Source: Proteles cristata cristata
Lineage: Eukaryota; Chordata; Mammalia; Carnivora; Hyaenidae
Direction of reading: 5' to 3'
NCBI GenBank assembly: GCA_017311185.1
Contig: JAESUZ010004818.1
Coordinates: forward strand, 806,001 to 870,000
Length of the DNA stretch: 64,000 bases
The position numbers were made by a program, and so were the translations under genes. Positions 23,428-36,700 of this stretch are shown here, piece by piece. The first letter of the stretch is position 1. Every line of letters begins with the position of its first letter. The notes below the pieces were generated by a model. That model worked only from the letters and a program-made list of their open reading frames with translations. It did no database searches and had not been told where the DNA came from.

Positions 23428-23642
23428 AATGATTCTCAAACTGTAGCATGTGCATGTAAGAACCGTTTGGAGAACCTGATACAAACTCAGATTCTAAGAC
23501 TCACTTTTCAGAGAATAATCTAGAAAATCTGAGAAGAGGAATTTGAATTTTAAACAAGTGATCCTTGGACACCACCCCATCACCACTGCAGGCCCATTAT
23601 TCTGATGCAAATGGTCTATGGACCACAATTTGAGAATACTCA
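23428..23642 (+). mobile_element. MER5A-like hAT fossil
   Basis: gattctcaaactgtagcatg start and ggaccacaatttgagaatac end form the near-palindromic MER5A termini. Confidence 0.75.
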
Positions 23643-23789
23643 CTTGACAGGGGTTGGTGAGAACAGACAGGAAGACAGAACTTAAAAAAATCCTTGTGTT
23701 CTCCCAGTTGAGAATCAGTCCTCAGAAACAACTCTGATCACATCATGTTCTGCTTAAAATCCCCTCAATTTGTTCAACAAACTCATGCA

Positions 23790-24870
23790 ACAGATTAATT
23801 CAAATATTCATGGAACACATACTGTGTGCTAGGCAATATTCTAGGTACCTGGGATGCATCAGTGAACAAAACAAAAATCTCTCAGGGACCTGCTATCCTA
23901 ATGGGTTGGGGAAGGAGGCAGTAATGCAGCAGACATATTACATAATACGTTAAAAGGCAGTAAGTGCTAGAGAAAAAATGCAGAGTAGGGTAAAGAGGAG
24001 GAATAGGTCAAGGAAAAAATGTTCCACCTTTCCAGACGTTGGTGAGCATAGGCCTCATTGAGAAGTTGGCATTTGGAAAAAAGCTCAGAGAAAAGGCATT
24101 TAGCCCCATGGATATCTGGGGAAAGAACATGTCAGGCAGGGAGCAGCAGGGAAAGGCTTGAGAAAGAAGCATGCCTAGCAGGTGGATAGGCATCAGCAAG
24201 AGGGAAAGCAGAAGTGGTCAGACCCTGCCAGGCCTTGCAGGCCACTGGCAGGGCTTTGGCTCTTCCCCTGGTGAACTCAAGAGCCACTGGAGGGTTCTAA
24301 GCAGAGAAGCAATAAGATTCAATTTGTCTTGGGGCACCTGGGTGGCTTAGTCGGTTAAGCGTCCGACTTTCGCTTAGGTCATGATCTCGCGGTTCGTGGG
24401 TTCGAGCCCCGCATCGGGCTCTGTGCTGACTGCCAGCTCGGAGCCTGGAGCCTGTTTCAGTCTGTGACTCTCTCTCTGACCCTCCCCTGCTCACGCTGTC
24501 TCTCTCTCTCTCTCCTAGAAAAAAAAAAAAAAGATTCAATTTGTCTTTTATAAGGATCACTCTGGCTGCTTATAGCAGGGTAAGGGTGGAAGCAGGGAGA
24601 CCAAATAAGAAGGCCATAGTAATCCAGGCAAGAGGTGATGGTAACTCAGAACTATAGTGGCAATGGTGGCCAGAAGCATTCAATTCTGGATGCATTCTCA
24701 AGATGGAGTCCACAGGATTTCTCAAAGAAATCTCAATCTGGTGTATTACGAGAGAAAAAGAATCATCAAGAAACAATTCTAAAGTTTTGACATTGGTTAA
24801 TTGAAAGGATGGAGTTCCAATCAACTGATATGGAGAAGACTGAGGGTAGGGAACAGCGTTGTTTACTTTT
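23790..24870 (+). mobile_element. L2 fossil interrupted by a SINE
   Basis: cacatactgtgtgctaggca, gaacaaaacaaaaatctctc, gccaggccttgcaggccact and atcactctggctgcttatag are L2 landmarks in order; the SINE at 24331 splits it. Confidence 0.75.
24331..24530 (+). mobile_element. CAN-SINE (young subfamily)
   Basis: Perfect 17-bp duplication aagattcaatttgtctt at 24314-24330 and 24531-24547. It is inserted in an L2 fossil and carries the young-type sequence. Confidence 0.95.
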
Positions 24871-24885
24871 TATTTATTTTATCTT

Positions 24886-25109
24886 CAAAAAAATTTTTTT
24901 AATGTTTGCTTATTTCTGAGAGTGAGAGGGAGCGAGCGCATAAGCAGGAGAGGTGCACAAAGAGAGAGGGAGACACAGAATCTGAAACAGGCTCCAGGCC
25001 CCGAGCTGTCAGCACAGAGCCCGACACGGGACTCGAACCCGTAAACTGCAAGATCAAGACCTGAGCCAAAAAGTCTGACACTTAACCGACTGAGCCACCC
25101 AGGTGCCCC
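24886..25109 (-). mobile_element. CAN-SINE (felid type)
   Basis: Perfect duplication tattttatctt at 24875-24885 and 25110-25120. Confidence 0.93.
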
Positions 25110-25839
25110 TATTTTATCTTTAAATATACTATATGTTTTATTTAATTCTTTATTTTTTATTTGTGAGAGTGAGGGTAGGGTGGAAATTAGAAGTTCAGTT
25201 TCAACTTTGGACATGTTAAAATGTCTATTAGACATTTATTTAAGAGGATAGAGTTGGAGAAAGAGTCTGAACTAGAGTTAAAAATCTGGGGCATTTTGGC
25301 ACACGGATTGTATACACAATCACACAACTAGATGAGATTATCAAGGAAGAAGTAAGTTTAGATAAAGGACAGGAAGTTCAAGAACTGGCCACTGAGACAT
25401 TCCAACATTAAACGGCAGGGCATGGAAAACAGCAAAGGAGACTTGGAGATCTCAAGAGCAACTGGTGGGATTAAAAGGAAACTCAGGGGTGCTGTCTCGT
25501 GAAGGCCACGGGAGGAGTGTATTTGGGAAGAGGGAGTGGTCACTGTCAAGTGCGGCTGAGCAGTTTCCACAGAAGGCAGGGGTGAAAGCCTGACTGCTTA
25601 AGTGAGTTTAAGAGGAGGATGGGCAGACGGGAATTGGAGATGCCCGCTATCCACAACCTTTTCAAGGACTTTTTACTGACAAATGAGTAAAGAAACAGCC
25701 CCTATGGCTCACTTAAAAACATTCAAGGCCCCTGGTGATGGATTTCCAATCAGCCATTCCAATTTACTACCCAAACCCCCCTTTCAAACACCCTAAAGAC
25801 CCAGCTGTCAAGGTTCTAACTATACTTCAGACTCTCCCA

Positions 25840-26165
25840 TTGTCTGCACTTGGCAGGTTCTCTACATGAGAATGCCTTTCACTTCCAACTCTGTATTTCC
25901 AAACTAAATTGAAAGGCCCTTTCTAATGCCTTATTGTCTATTTGCACTTCTCTTATCACTTCTAGTGAGGCTCTCTCCAACCTTTAAACTCTAACAATAT
26001 TTTGTCTGTGCTTTTCTTATGGCTTTTAATATTTTCTATGTTATACTATAATTTCATTCATCTTACCTTTCCTTCTAGATTGCAAGCTCTGTGATTAGTA
26101 TGCCCAATCAAATTTTTTATGGCCTAAAAGATCTATCATGGCGCTCAATAAATATCTGTGGAATA
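25840..26165 (+). mobile_element. L2 fossil
   Basis: cttctagattgcaagctctg and ggcgctcaataaatatctgt are the L2 3' end signature. Confidence 0.7.
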
Positions 26166-26239
26166 ATTTAAAAATTAATGAAATGTGCTTTCCTTGTCAT
26201 ATATCACTTAGAAGCACTGGCATACAGCCGTTTGGAAGG

Positions 26240-26335
26240 TATGAGGTGAGGAATTTGAATTTTAAACAAGTAAGCCCCTGCTCCATCCCTATAATTCTGA
26301 TTAAATGGTGTATGGACCACAATTTGAGAATATAT
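26240..26335 (+). mobile_element. MER5A-like 3' part (duplicate)
   Basis: gaatttgaattttaaacaag and ggaccacaatttgagaatat, paralogous to 23540-23640. Confidence 0.7.
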
Positions 26336-26454
26336 ACTTGGTAAAGTTTGAAGAGAAAGGGAAAGGCTATAGCTTGAGAAAGTCCTTCTGTCTCCCCACT
26401 GAGAACCAGAGTCTTCAAACAATTACAATCATATCATATCCTGCTTAAAAACCC

Positions 26455-26830
26455 TTCATTCAACAAATTAAAACATCTATTGAACACACATGTGTCTGAT
26501 AATATTAAGGTGACCAGCACTCTAGAGTGGTTACCCCACTTAGTATCTAAGTGACCTTGGAGAAGACACAAACTTCTTAAGGTGTTAGTTTCCTTATCTG
26601 CAAAGGCTCTGTGCTCTGTAGAAAAAAGGAGAAAGGATCCTTGAAAAACTGAAAGGTCAGTGTAGCTAGTACGAAGCGTGGTCTAGAGCAAGACTGGGAA
26701 ACAAAAATAAGGTTATATTATTCAAGGTCTTGTAGGTCATGATGAGAAGTTCAGCCTTTACCCCAAGAGCAAGGGGAGCCTTAAGGAAGGGTTTTCAGTA
26801 GGAAGGAGCCATGCCCAGGGGCATTTATAT
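26455..26830 (+). mobile_element. L2-like fossil (duplicate)
   Basis: Contains caaggtcttgtaggtcatga and aaggagccatgcccag, paralogous to parts of 23790-24310. Confidence 0.6.
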
Positions 26831-27135
26831 AAAACACCAAGAGTTACAGTGGAATTTGTTTTTCCTCCAGAACAAGGGACATTAGCAATTACAATCACAT
26901 TAGGCCAATATTTTGAGGGTATTAAGTAAAAACAGTAATTAATCTTGAAGCCCTCCTCTGTTCAATCTTCTAAGTAAGATGGAAAATTAAATCTTGCTTA
27001 CTGGTGTTAATAGTGAGCTCAACTCATTCTTGGAACTGTGAACCCAGTTCTTTATGCCCTACAGACACCTTTTCTCAATTTAAGATTCTGAAAAAGTTAA
27101 GTATCAGAAATGAAATCTCAACTACAAAAAAAAAA

Positions 27136-27141
27136 TTTATT
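27136..27141 (-). terminator. ZDHHC13: Probable ZDHHC13 poly(A) signal (AATAAA on minus strand)
   Basis: This AATAAA lies about 435 nt beyond the stop codon. The AT-rich 27140-27573 stretch is the likely 3' UTR. A nearby T-run on the minus strand could be the downstream element, but the cleavage point is inferred. Confidence 0.55.
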
Positions 27142-27573
27142 AAGTGTGAAAGCAAAACAGGTACTTCTATTTAAATATTTTTTTACATATTTATAGGTAA
27201 AACAAATAATTTATCAAAAATTACAAGTTTAAAGAATAGTACTATTTTGAAACAACCAATAAAGTATTCAAAATACTACATTTTATCCATAATTCGTGAA
27301 TATTATCGCAAAAGAAAAGTAACTTGTATTTTCCTGTGAAAAATATAAAAGTTTTTTCAGATGTCTGCCAGGATTGTTCAGGAACAGTCCATCTTGCTAA
27401 ATCTAAAAGTGTAGTGCCTTTCTGGAGAACTTCTGTTTTTACCAAATAGCTTTACAAACCACCTGCGTTTTCTGTGGGGCTTGGGTGAACTCTTAACCTT
27501 CACTCACTTGTAGACCAGAGGACATCAACAGAAACACAATCAGATCAGAGTGAGAGTCTGGGGTCGCTTTTCT

Positions 27574-27712
27574 TCATACGGAGCGAAGGACTTTCTCCTT
27601 GGCTGGGTGGAAGACCATGGTGTACTGGGTCGTCCAGTCTACCGCACAGGGCTTCACCAAGCCAAAGCAGCCACACTTAAAGAAATCTGCAAGGTTCTGT
27701 GTGAACCCAAGG
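27574..27712 (-). CDS. ZDHHC13: ZDHHC13 last coding exon, residues 577-622 and stop
   Basis: Acceptor TTGGCAG. It encodes (N)[40 protein letters not shown] and VLRSV, with TGA at 27576-27574. It matches the human C-terminus. Confidence 0.96.
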
Positions 27713-30700
27713 CTGCCAAGGAAGGAAGAGAACACATTTTACTACATTTCCTGTTTGCTTTGGACAAACATTCATCCGAACCATAAATATTCACTGAGAC
27801 TTTACAATATACAACGTCCTTTGAAGATTCTGCAGGAATCCAGAAGGGAATCAGACCATTCCCTGGCTTACAGGACATTACAGTTCCATTTCTGGGCCTG
27901 GATCCCTATGATGAGATTCTCTGACTCCTGCCCAGCAACTGAATTTCCTCCTGAGTCCCCCACTCACTGGAATCATGGCTGCCATCAAGAAGTTTCCTTC
28001 TTTCCATTCCCATGGCACGGATTCAGATTTTGATTACTTCAAAGGCCAGGCAGGCCAGAAACAGTATAGTCAACAAGATGATTTTTTTTCTTAAACACTC
28101 TAAGTTAGATATAGCCCTATCTCAATTCCTTCCAATTAATGCTTTTTTTTTTTTTTTAATAGTCCAGAGGTCTTTTGTCCTTTTTTATACCTCTGATACC
28201 ATGAACTCTGAGGGGATAAGTCCCAGCAGCTCAGGCTCCTTTCCACTGGTTCTCACAACGTGTGCTTCTCTGGGTGGGGCAGGAGGGCGCTGCAGTTGAA
28301 CCCAAACACCTTTCTCCTTGGCTTCCTTCTTTTTCTGATTGTTTTCCTTCAGGAAGCTATCTCAGCTCTTAGAGTGCTTGATGTGCTCAGTATGTACATT
28401 AGTTCTCTTGGCAAGAACCTTCCCTCAACTTCCCGGTTTACGACAATGCCAACAGAGCACAGGGTGACACTGCAGGTCCCTGCAGTTGTGCCATGGTAAC
28501 GTTTGTGGCCCATTCCCCTGATGTCTACAACATCACCTTTCTGACCAAATCACACATACGTGACAACTCCACATGGTCTAAAAAGCCTAGAGAACACGTG
28601 GTGGGGGCCTCTCCTCCTTCCCTGGTCATTTTGACAAATTACTAGAAGATGGCAATTCCAGACAAAGGGAGGGTGAGCCTTCTGATTAATCTTACCTATA
28701 GGACACGATCTAGTCTTCCAAGAACCTTATCAAAACCCAAACCCTATACACTAAAACACATCTGTGCCTGAGGATGGCCGCGAATCTGCCGCTGCTGTGA
28801 CACTGGTCAGGACAGGACCATCTCCACTCCTAGGAAGACCAGGGCTGGTTAGGGAGGGAAAGGAATTCGGGGTAAGACAGACAAGACAAATCTTCCATCT
28901 GGGCAGGTTTTTGGAAGTGACATTCACAGCGGCGGCTCTAAGGCTTTGCCATTAGGTCCTCCAGCTCCCGTTGCCATTACTCAGCAATTCCCAAACACGC
29001 CCCAGCTCTCTCATCTCAGGCCCTTCATCCAGACCCTTCTCTGGGGCTTGAGATGCCCTTCTGTCCTCCATCGGCCCCACTACGCATTTTTCAAGGCTCG
29101 GCAGAAAATTCCACCTCTGTCACAGAGGCTTCCATGCTTCAGGGGAGTAAGCATCTGTTCCTCTGGTTAAACTCCTTAGAAAGGACTTCACGATCACTGT
29201 CAGTCTGAGACGATCATCACGGGCCTAACACCACTGTCCACCTTCCACCACCGCAGCCATTTCTTCCCAATGGAGTCACCTGCTCTCCTCTCTAGACACA
29301 GATCATAGTCCTGTCCCGGGCTGATTTCCTCGTCTAACAGCCTAACAGTTTCATCTTGTACCATAAGTGTGCTTTAAAATAGACTGCTCATGAGATATGC
29401 AGTGAGCGTGAGATCCCCAGAGGGCTCAGGGTCACCTCTACAGCACTCCTGGCTTCCAAGACCCTGATATATATGACAGGAAGATAAGCTTCAAAGCCTG
29501 ATTGTTCATGCCATAAGATGACAGGCTTCCTACAAACACACTCATTTTCCACTGAGGACAGGTTTTATACCACTGCTCTTGGGAAAGCATACCCCAAACC
29601 TGAAACACTAGTTTCTCCCTGACGTGGACGGGCACATTAAACACAGGGCTAAAAGAATTACTGGTGGGGCGCCTGGTGGCTCAGTCGGTTAAGCATCCAA
29701 CTTCGGCTCAGGTCATGGTCTCAGTTCATGGATTTGAGCCCCACGTTGGGTTCTGTGCTGACAGCTCAGAGCCTGGAGCCTGTTTCAGATTCTGTGTCTC
29801 CCTCTCTCTCTGCCCCTCCCCCCCCTCAAAAATAAACTATAAAAAACAAAGAATTACTGGTGAGAGAAAGGCAGGTTGAAAATCTTGGCAAAGTTCACAA
29901 TCTAATGCTTTCTGCAGAGAGCTCCGTGGCTGGAATTCTCAGCCACGTGCTCCGCTATCTCACACTGACTTCATGCCAGCAACACGCAATCTCGTGACCA
30001 TGTGCCCTGACTAAAGAGATTCCCCACTTTGGCAAAACTTCAAAGTCACTTAACTATTTGTGCTGAGTCCAGTAGACTGAGTCCCAAATTCTTACCACCT
30101 TGGGGCTCATGACCTCCCCACTTACCTCCAAGTGCTTCCAAGAATAAGAGGTTCAAGCTAGAGGAGAGCGGCATGGCCTGGGTGGTGGCAGCAGGCTGGG
30201 AAGCCAACAGTTAGGCTAGCACCCTCCCCAGGACCCAGTGGCCAAAGCACACAGGACTTACTTGTATGGGGTCCTCCTGAGGGACAATGCCTGTTTCATA
30301 TGCCTGCTCTGTTTTAGTAGGCTGCTTTTCTCGTGTGAGGTCAGGCCCAGGAAAGCAATCTGCAAAAGAACGTTGGAAGGTACGTGAAAAATACCGCCAT
30401 GTCAAGGCTCCATCTCTCTTAGTGCATCACGGGACAGAAGGAAACATTCAGTGTCCCGTCAAATACGGTGTCCCCCAGCCATCTAAGCAAGATCACTGTG
30501 AGACTGACAACAATTCCGCAGTCTAAATGAGACTCCCCTATGTAAATCTAGTAGCTGAGCATTTTTTTTAAGTTTATTTATTTATTTTTAAGTAATCTCT
30601 ACACCCAATGTGGGGCTCAAACTCATGACCCCAAATGAAGAGTCACACATTCTTCTGGCTGAGCCAGCCAGGTGCCCCTGAGCATTTATTTTTTTCTTTT

Positions 30701-33700
30701 TTTTTTTGGCTGATTTTCATTAATCTTCAAAAAAGCACAGTCGTGAAAGAATTGCTTTAGTGACTCAAGCCATGGCTTACCACCTTGTTAAGGCTCTCAA
30801 CACATTTAGCATGCGACTTGTAGATAAATAAAACAATGTAAGGTCAGCATTATAGCAGTTATCTCACCTTGTGTATGCTTCTTAGTAGTTCTTTGGAAAG
30901 GGCCAAATGGAAAAGTTAAAGAACATTTAAATGTTCTGAAGTGAAGAACTTCCATAATTTGGGAAGGGTAAGAATTAAGATAACTTGAAAACTCCCAAAT
31001 TTGGAGCACCTAGGTGGCTCAGCCGGTTAAGTATCTGATTCCTGAATTCAGCTCAGGTCATAATCTCATGGCTTCCTGATTTGAGCCTCACATGGGCTCT
31101 GCACTGACAGCGTGGAGTCAGCTTGACATTCTCCCTCTCCCTCTCTTCTGCCCCTACTCTACTCGCACTCTCTGTCTCTCTCAAAATAAATAAATAAGCT
31201 TAAAAAAACAAAACAAAAAAAAACCTCCCAAATCACTGAGATGCCTGGGTGGCTCAGTCAGGTAAGCAGTCAACTCCTGATTTCGGCTCAGGTCATGATC
31301 TCATAGTTCGTGGGATCAAGCCCCGCATAGGGTTCTGCTTGGGAGCAGATTCTACACCTCCCCCACTCGCTCACACACTCTCTCTCAAAATAAACATTAA
31401 AAAAAAAACCCCTCCCAAATCATTAAAACCAATACTATTCACTGAGTTACCCCATTTAATCCTCAGAACAACTCAAACATCAAGTTCCTTATCCTAAAAC
31501 AGAGATTATCACACCATCCTCCCTCATCAGACTGCTTAAGGACTTAACATCATAGATTTAGAATACCCAGTGCATATAGAGAACAAACAGAGGGTTGCTG
31601 GAGGGGTTGTGGGAGGGGGCATGAGCTAAATGGGTAAGGGGCATTAAGGAGTCTACTCCTGAAATCACGGCTGCACTATGTCCTATCTTGGATGTAGAGT
31701 ATAAAAAATAAATTATAGAAAGTATAACACACAGTGGAGAGGTTTCTGGAGGTAAAGTAACTGGTCCAAGGTCACACAGCTTAGAAAGTGGCAGAACTGA
31801 GACAGACACCTCAGTCAGTGTGAGAATGAAGTTCATGGTCCTTACCACGGACTACATGCTCAGTCTGACTTATTATAGCCAAACCCATGACTCACCAGAG
31901 CAGTCATCAAATGAAAGGCTTCCAACAAATTGTTTTGTTTATTAAGAAAACAACATTGCTAGGAGAGCTTGGGTGGGTCAGTCGGTTAAGCGTCCGACCT
32001 CATCTCAGATCATGATCTTGCGGTTTGTGAGTTCGAGCCCCACGTCGGGCTGTGTCTGTGCTGACAGCTCAGAGCCTGGAGCCCACTTCAGATTCTGTGT
32101 CTCCCTGTCCCACCCCTGCTCACACTCTGTCTCTCTCTCCTTCAAAAATAAACATTTAAAAAAAATTTTTTTTAAAGAAAACAGCATTACTCTGAATTCC
32201 TGTATTTGAAAACTATCTAAAACTTTGAGTCCATTCTCCTGTCTTAGAAGTATTAAAAAAAAATTAAGGTTTCTTTAAAAAATTGATATTATAATCTCAC
32301 ATATACTGTACTTGTCCTAAGACTCCAGGAAAGAAGAACGAGAATTAGAATCGATGCCTCAAGGGGCGCCTGGGTGGCTTAGTCGGTTAAGTGTCCGACT
32401 TTCGCTTAGGTCATGATCTCTCGGTTCGTGGGTTCGAGCCCTGCGTCAGGCTCTGTGCTGACTGCCAGCTCAGAGCCTGGAGCCTGTTTCAGAGTCTGTC
32501 ACTCCCTCTCTCTCTGACCCTCCCCTGCTCCGCTCTCTCTCTCTCTCCTAGAAATAAATAAAACATTAAAAAAAAAAAAAAAAGAATCGATGCCTCCAAT
32601 CTTGGGTTCTACATCTACTTCTACCTCTCACCACCCTCATGGACAAAATCAAGGCACTCAACATCTCATGGGCTTAGTTTTCTTGTCTCTAGAATGGAGA
32701 CACTACTTGGGCACAATCTGCCCCTCAAATGTTTGTCAGGGAATGGATACAAAAGTGCTCTGGAATATGTAAAACATATAAATATTAGATGTCGTACAAG
32801 ATAGTAGTTAATATTTGGGGCGCCTGGGTGGCTTAGTCAGTTAAGCGTCTGACTTTCGCTTAGGTCATGATCTCATGGTTCGTGGGTTCGAGCCCCGCGT
32901 CGGGCTCTGTGCTGACTGCCAGCTCAAGGCCTGGAGCCTGTTTCAGAGTCTGTGTCTCGCTCTCTCTCTGACCCTTCTCTGCTCACACTGTCTCTCTCTC
33001 TCGCCTAGAAATAAATAAAACATTAAAAAAAAAAGATAGTAGTTAATATTAATAATTGATGCTAACACTCATTCTTTCTGCCTGAGCCTATCGATGCCAG
33101 AGGGGCAGGAGACTAAGATGATCATTCAGAAGCCTCAGTTCAGTCAGTGTCACCAGCTTCATTCCTTTCCTTAGCACGTGTTCCCTTAGTCTGTCTTTAT
33201 CACTTTGTAATTATTACTGTAGAACTGGTTACTTCCCTGTAAAAGTGGAATGCACTCTGCTTTTGAGGAGTAATGCTCTAATCGTGCGAGGGCTCACAGT
33301 AACTGGCACAGACTGACCGCGGCTGCCCATTCCACAAGCACAGGCCACAGCAACAATGAGAATTAGGTTGTGCTCATAGGGGAAGGAAGGCAGCAGGCAA
33401 GGGACAGTAGCTTCTTCAGAAGCTGAATGTGGCTACTGCCCTGGGGCGTGAACTTACTAATAGCCATGACCTTCCCTAAAAGTGTAATGAGCATATCCTG
33501 TGGTTAGTGAGGGATCTTGCATTTCCTCCCCACTTCTACCCATTTAAGCACAGCACAGTAATCAGGATAACAAACAGGGGTGGAAAAAGTGAGAGAAGAT
33601 AATCATGTCACATCTGCACAATGCTTTATAGTTTACATCATGCTTTCACATACTATATGATTTACTGTATGATGAAAACATCTTTGAATGAGGCTGTCAG

Positions 33701-36700
33701 CAGACCTAAGTTTCCAGTTCTGATTTTTCCACTCACTGGGTGACCTTGAGCAAGTCACCTCTCTCTACATCTATCCGTTAAATAAAAAGGTCAGATTAGA
33801 TCATTCCTAGGGCCAAGCTAACAACTTACTACTCTAACCTGTACACAATCCTGTGAGAGCAGCATTATCAACCCCATTCTACAGACAAGGACCTGGAAAT
33901 TCAAGAGTCAAATGACAGGCCCCGACCCAGAGAGTAAGCGACAGAGGTGGACCTAGGACCCAAAAGCCTTCTGATGAAATATTCCAGTCTTTCTACCTTA
34001 TTACAGTGTATTGGAAATTTTACCCAAAGGCTTTCCAGAAGAGAAATACATACCTGAAAGAGCTGATTTAATAATAAAAATGTTGACCATGAGAAATGGA
34101 AAGCTGCTAGAGCGAAGATATATAAGACCCAAGGGGAGCAGGCCACAATCTGATTGAGGTAGGTCCACAGTCCATCTTCTCTGAATGTTGTCACACAATG
34201 ACTGGACCAATCTGTGGATTCACAAAAAAGAAACTTATTATTTAAAAAGGCAACAGAGGGGCGCCTGGGTGGCTTAGTCGGTTAAGCGTCCAACTTTCGC
34301 TTAGGTCATGATCTCGCGGTTTATTAGGTTCGGAGCCGCGTCGGGCTCTGTGCTGACTTCCAGCTCAGAGCCTGGAGCCTGTTTCAATCCATGACTCCCT
34401 CCTGCTCTGACCCTCCCTGCTCAGGTTGTCTCTCTCTCTCTCCCTAGAAATAAATAAAAAAAACATTAAAAAAAAATAATAAAAAAAAATAATAAAAAGG
34501 CAACAGATAGTGATTATTGTACAAGAAGATAAAATCACTGTACTTCTTTTCAGGGTGAAGAGAAAGTAAGACATGGTAGCACTGATTAGAAACCAGCTTT
34601 AAAATTTTATCTTCCAGCGGCACCTGGATGGCTCAGTCGGTCAAGCGACCAACTCTTGATTTTGGCTCCAGGCCATTATGTCATGGTTCGTGAGTTTGAG
34701 CCCCTGTGTCAAGCTCCACACTGACCCAGTACAGGGCCTGCTTGGGATTCTCTCTCCTCTCTCTCTCTCTGCCCCACCCCTGCTCCGCGTTCTCTCTCAA
34801 AATAAATAAACTTTAAAAAATTAAAAAATAATAAAAATTTAAAACATTGTGGAAAAAAAAAAAAGAATTTTTCTCCCCCAAGTGCCAGCTTAACGCTAGC
34901 AAAGGTGAAAACCCAGTACCTCGTTTCTCATTAAGGCTATATGATACCATTGCATTGGCAGCTGGCAGTACAGAATAAAAGCAAAGGTCCATAAGACCAC
35001 CACTAAAACCACCATATTCAGCACAAAATGAACTGGCCCAATATTAATTGTCCAAGGATGTGATAACAGAGAATGATTATATTCCATAAATATCTGTCTT
35101 AGAAGATTCTTTATTTTGTCCATGATACCACGACAAGATAGGAGTCTACTATAGCACTGAAAAGCCTCACACTAAGGGTTCAAATCAGCAGGCCTTTGCT
35201 GCAGGCACAAGAAATCCTGTGAGCGCCCAGATACCATGGGCACACAACCTAAGAGCATGCGGTTACTGGGTGTGCTTCTGCAGCTCCCTAATTTATCCTG
35301 TAGACAGGGAGAAAGTAAGGGAATTCATGAGACAGATACCCCTAGGGAAGAGTAAAGGGAAAGATTCATATAGGCACAGCTCAATTTCTCTCCAGGGATA
35401 CCTATTTATATGCCGGTCAGAAGAGGACTTCCTCTGGCCTTCGTGGCCTTCCTCAGCCATTCGCCAAAAGCAGAGGTGAGGAGAACGAAGGTAGTGGAAG
35501 CAACAGAAAACAAGCGAATAGATGGTGCTAGTCTTGTGAAGCCAATGGCCTGTAGGCCCCATGACAGTTTATAAAGGGCAAATTACTTTTGAAATAAAAA
35601 ATTCTGTAAATTTGCACCCTGAGGTTTCATAAAGGCCTCTGACAGTAACTTGATAAGTAGTTTCAGACACTGTCCCAAGCAGCACTTAAGAGCTCCTGGG
35701 ACAGAAGAAAATGAGTCCCTGACTTTACTATCCCTGTCGGACCATTTTAGTCTTAAAATATATATATATATATATTTTCCCCCTTTGAGGCTTATTTGGT
35801 TTCCCAACCGTCTTTCACAACTACACATCAGCAGCATTCTAGGTAATCATCACAGCATAACAATCAAGGCAACAAGTTAAGGCAAATTACACTCTCTTGA
35901 GAGCTTCTCATTAGGACAGCAGACAAAGATGCCTCCCATGTACCTGATATGACAAAAGATTATAATTCCCAACAGCAGGTACAGGAAACAGCTGCTGAGT
36001 GGGAAAGAATACCTACTTTCTTCCAGCTTATAGATTTCTACTGCTGTCTTCTAGAATTTTTTGATAACACAGCATGACCTCAAACTGGAATTTTCATAGG
36101 ACTGATTGCAGATTGAATGTCAAAGATCTGATACAAATGGCCACATACATTATCTTCTCGACATATAACTTTAATGCGCTAATAACACATTCTTATCACG
36201 TGGTCACTGGCTAATGATAGGGGACTCATACTGTACCAAGTTGATCATCTTCATCTTTAGATAGCTCTGCCAGCTACAATGTTTCCTCCCCACGATGATC
36301 TAAAATCTTTCTCCCGTAACCTGTTAGGATGTGACCCTTTCTGAGTGTCCGCCCTGAAAACAGACCTCACAAAAGACGGATGGACGCTACACAGAGACAG
36401 AGTGGCTTAACTGGCTCACGTGAGGCTCGGGCACATCAGGGCTCTTACGTCAGGAGTGCTGTGGTAAACAAAGAAGGTGGGATGACAGGAGGCCTTGTTA
36501 GAAAAATGAGGCACAAGTTCATTTTTTCTGCCCCTGTGAAGTAATAAGAAATGACACGACGTCATTCGGTGCAAACAAATATTGCCAAAATAAATGGGAT
36601 AAAAGTAACAAAATACGCTCGCTTGTCTACATGACATGAGGCCGCAGGTGAATATAAAGTGGGACCGTTCCTAAGACACAAAATATAATATAAAAATTGT

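Larger units (their letters stand above)
18260..27130. other. Intergenic region between convergent CSRP3 and ZDHHC13
   Basis: No gene recognised. 18.3-19.6 kb is unique-looking. The rest is old L2, MER5A-like and MIR sequence broken by CAN-SINEs. All open frames are short and overlap repeats. Confidence 0.7.
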
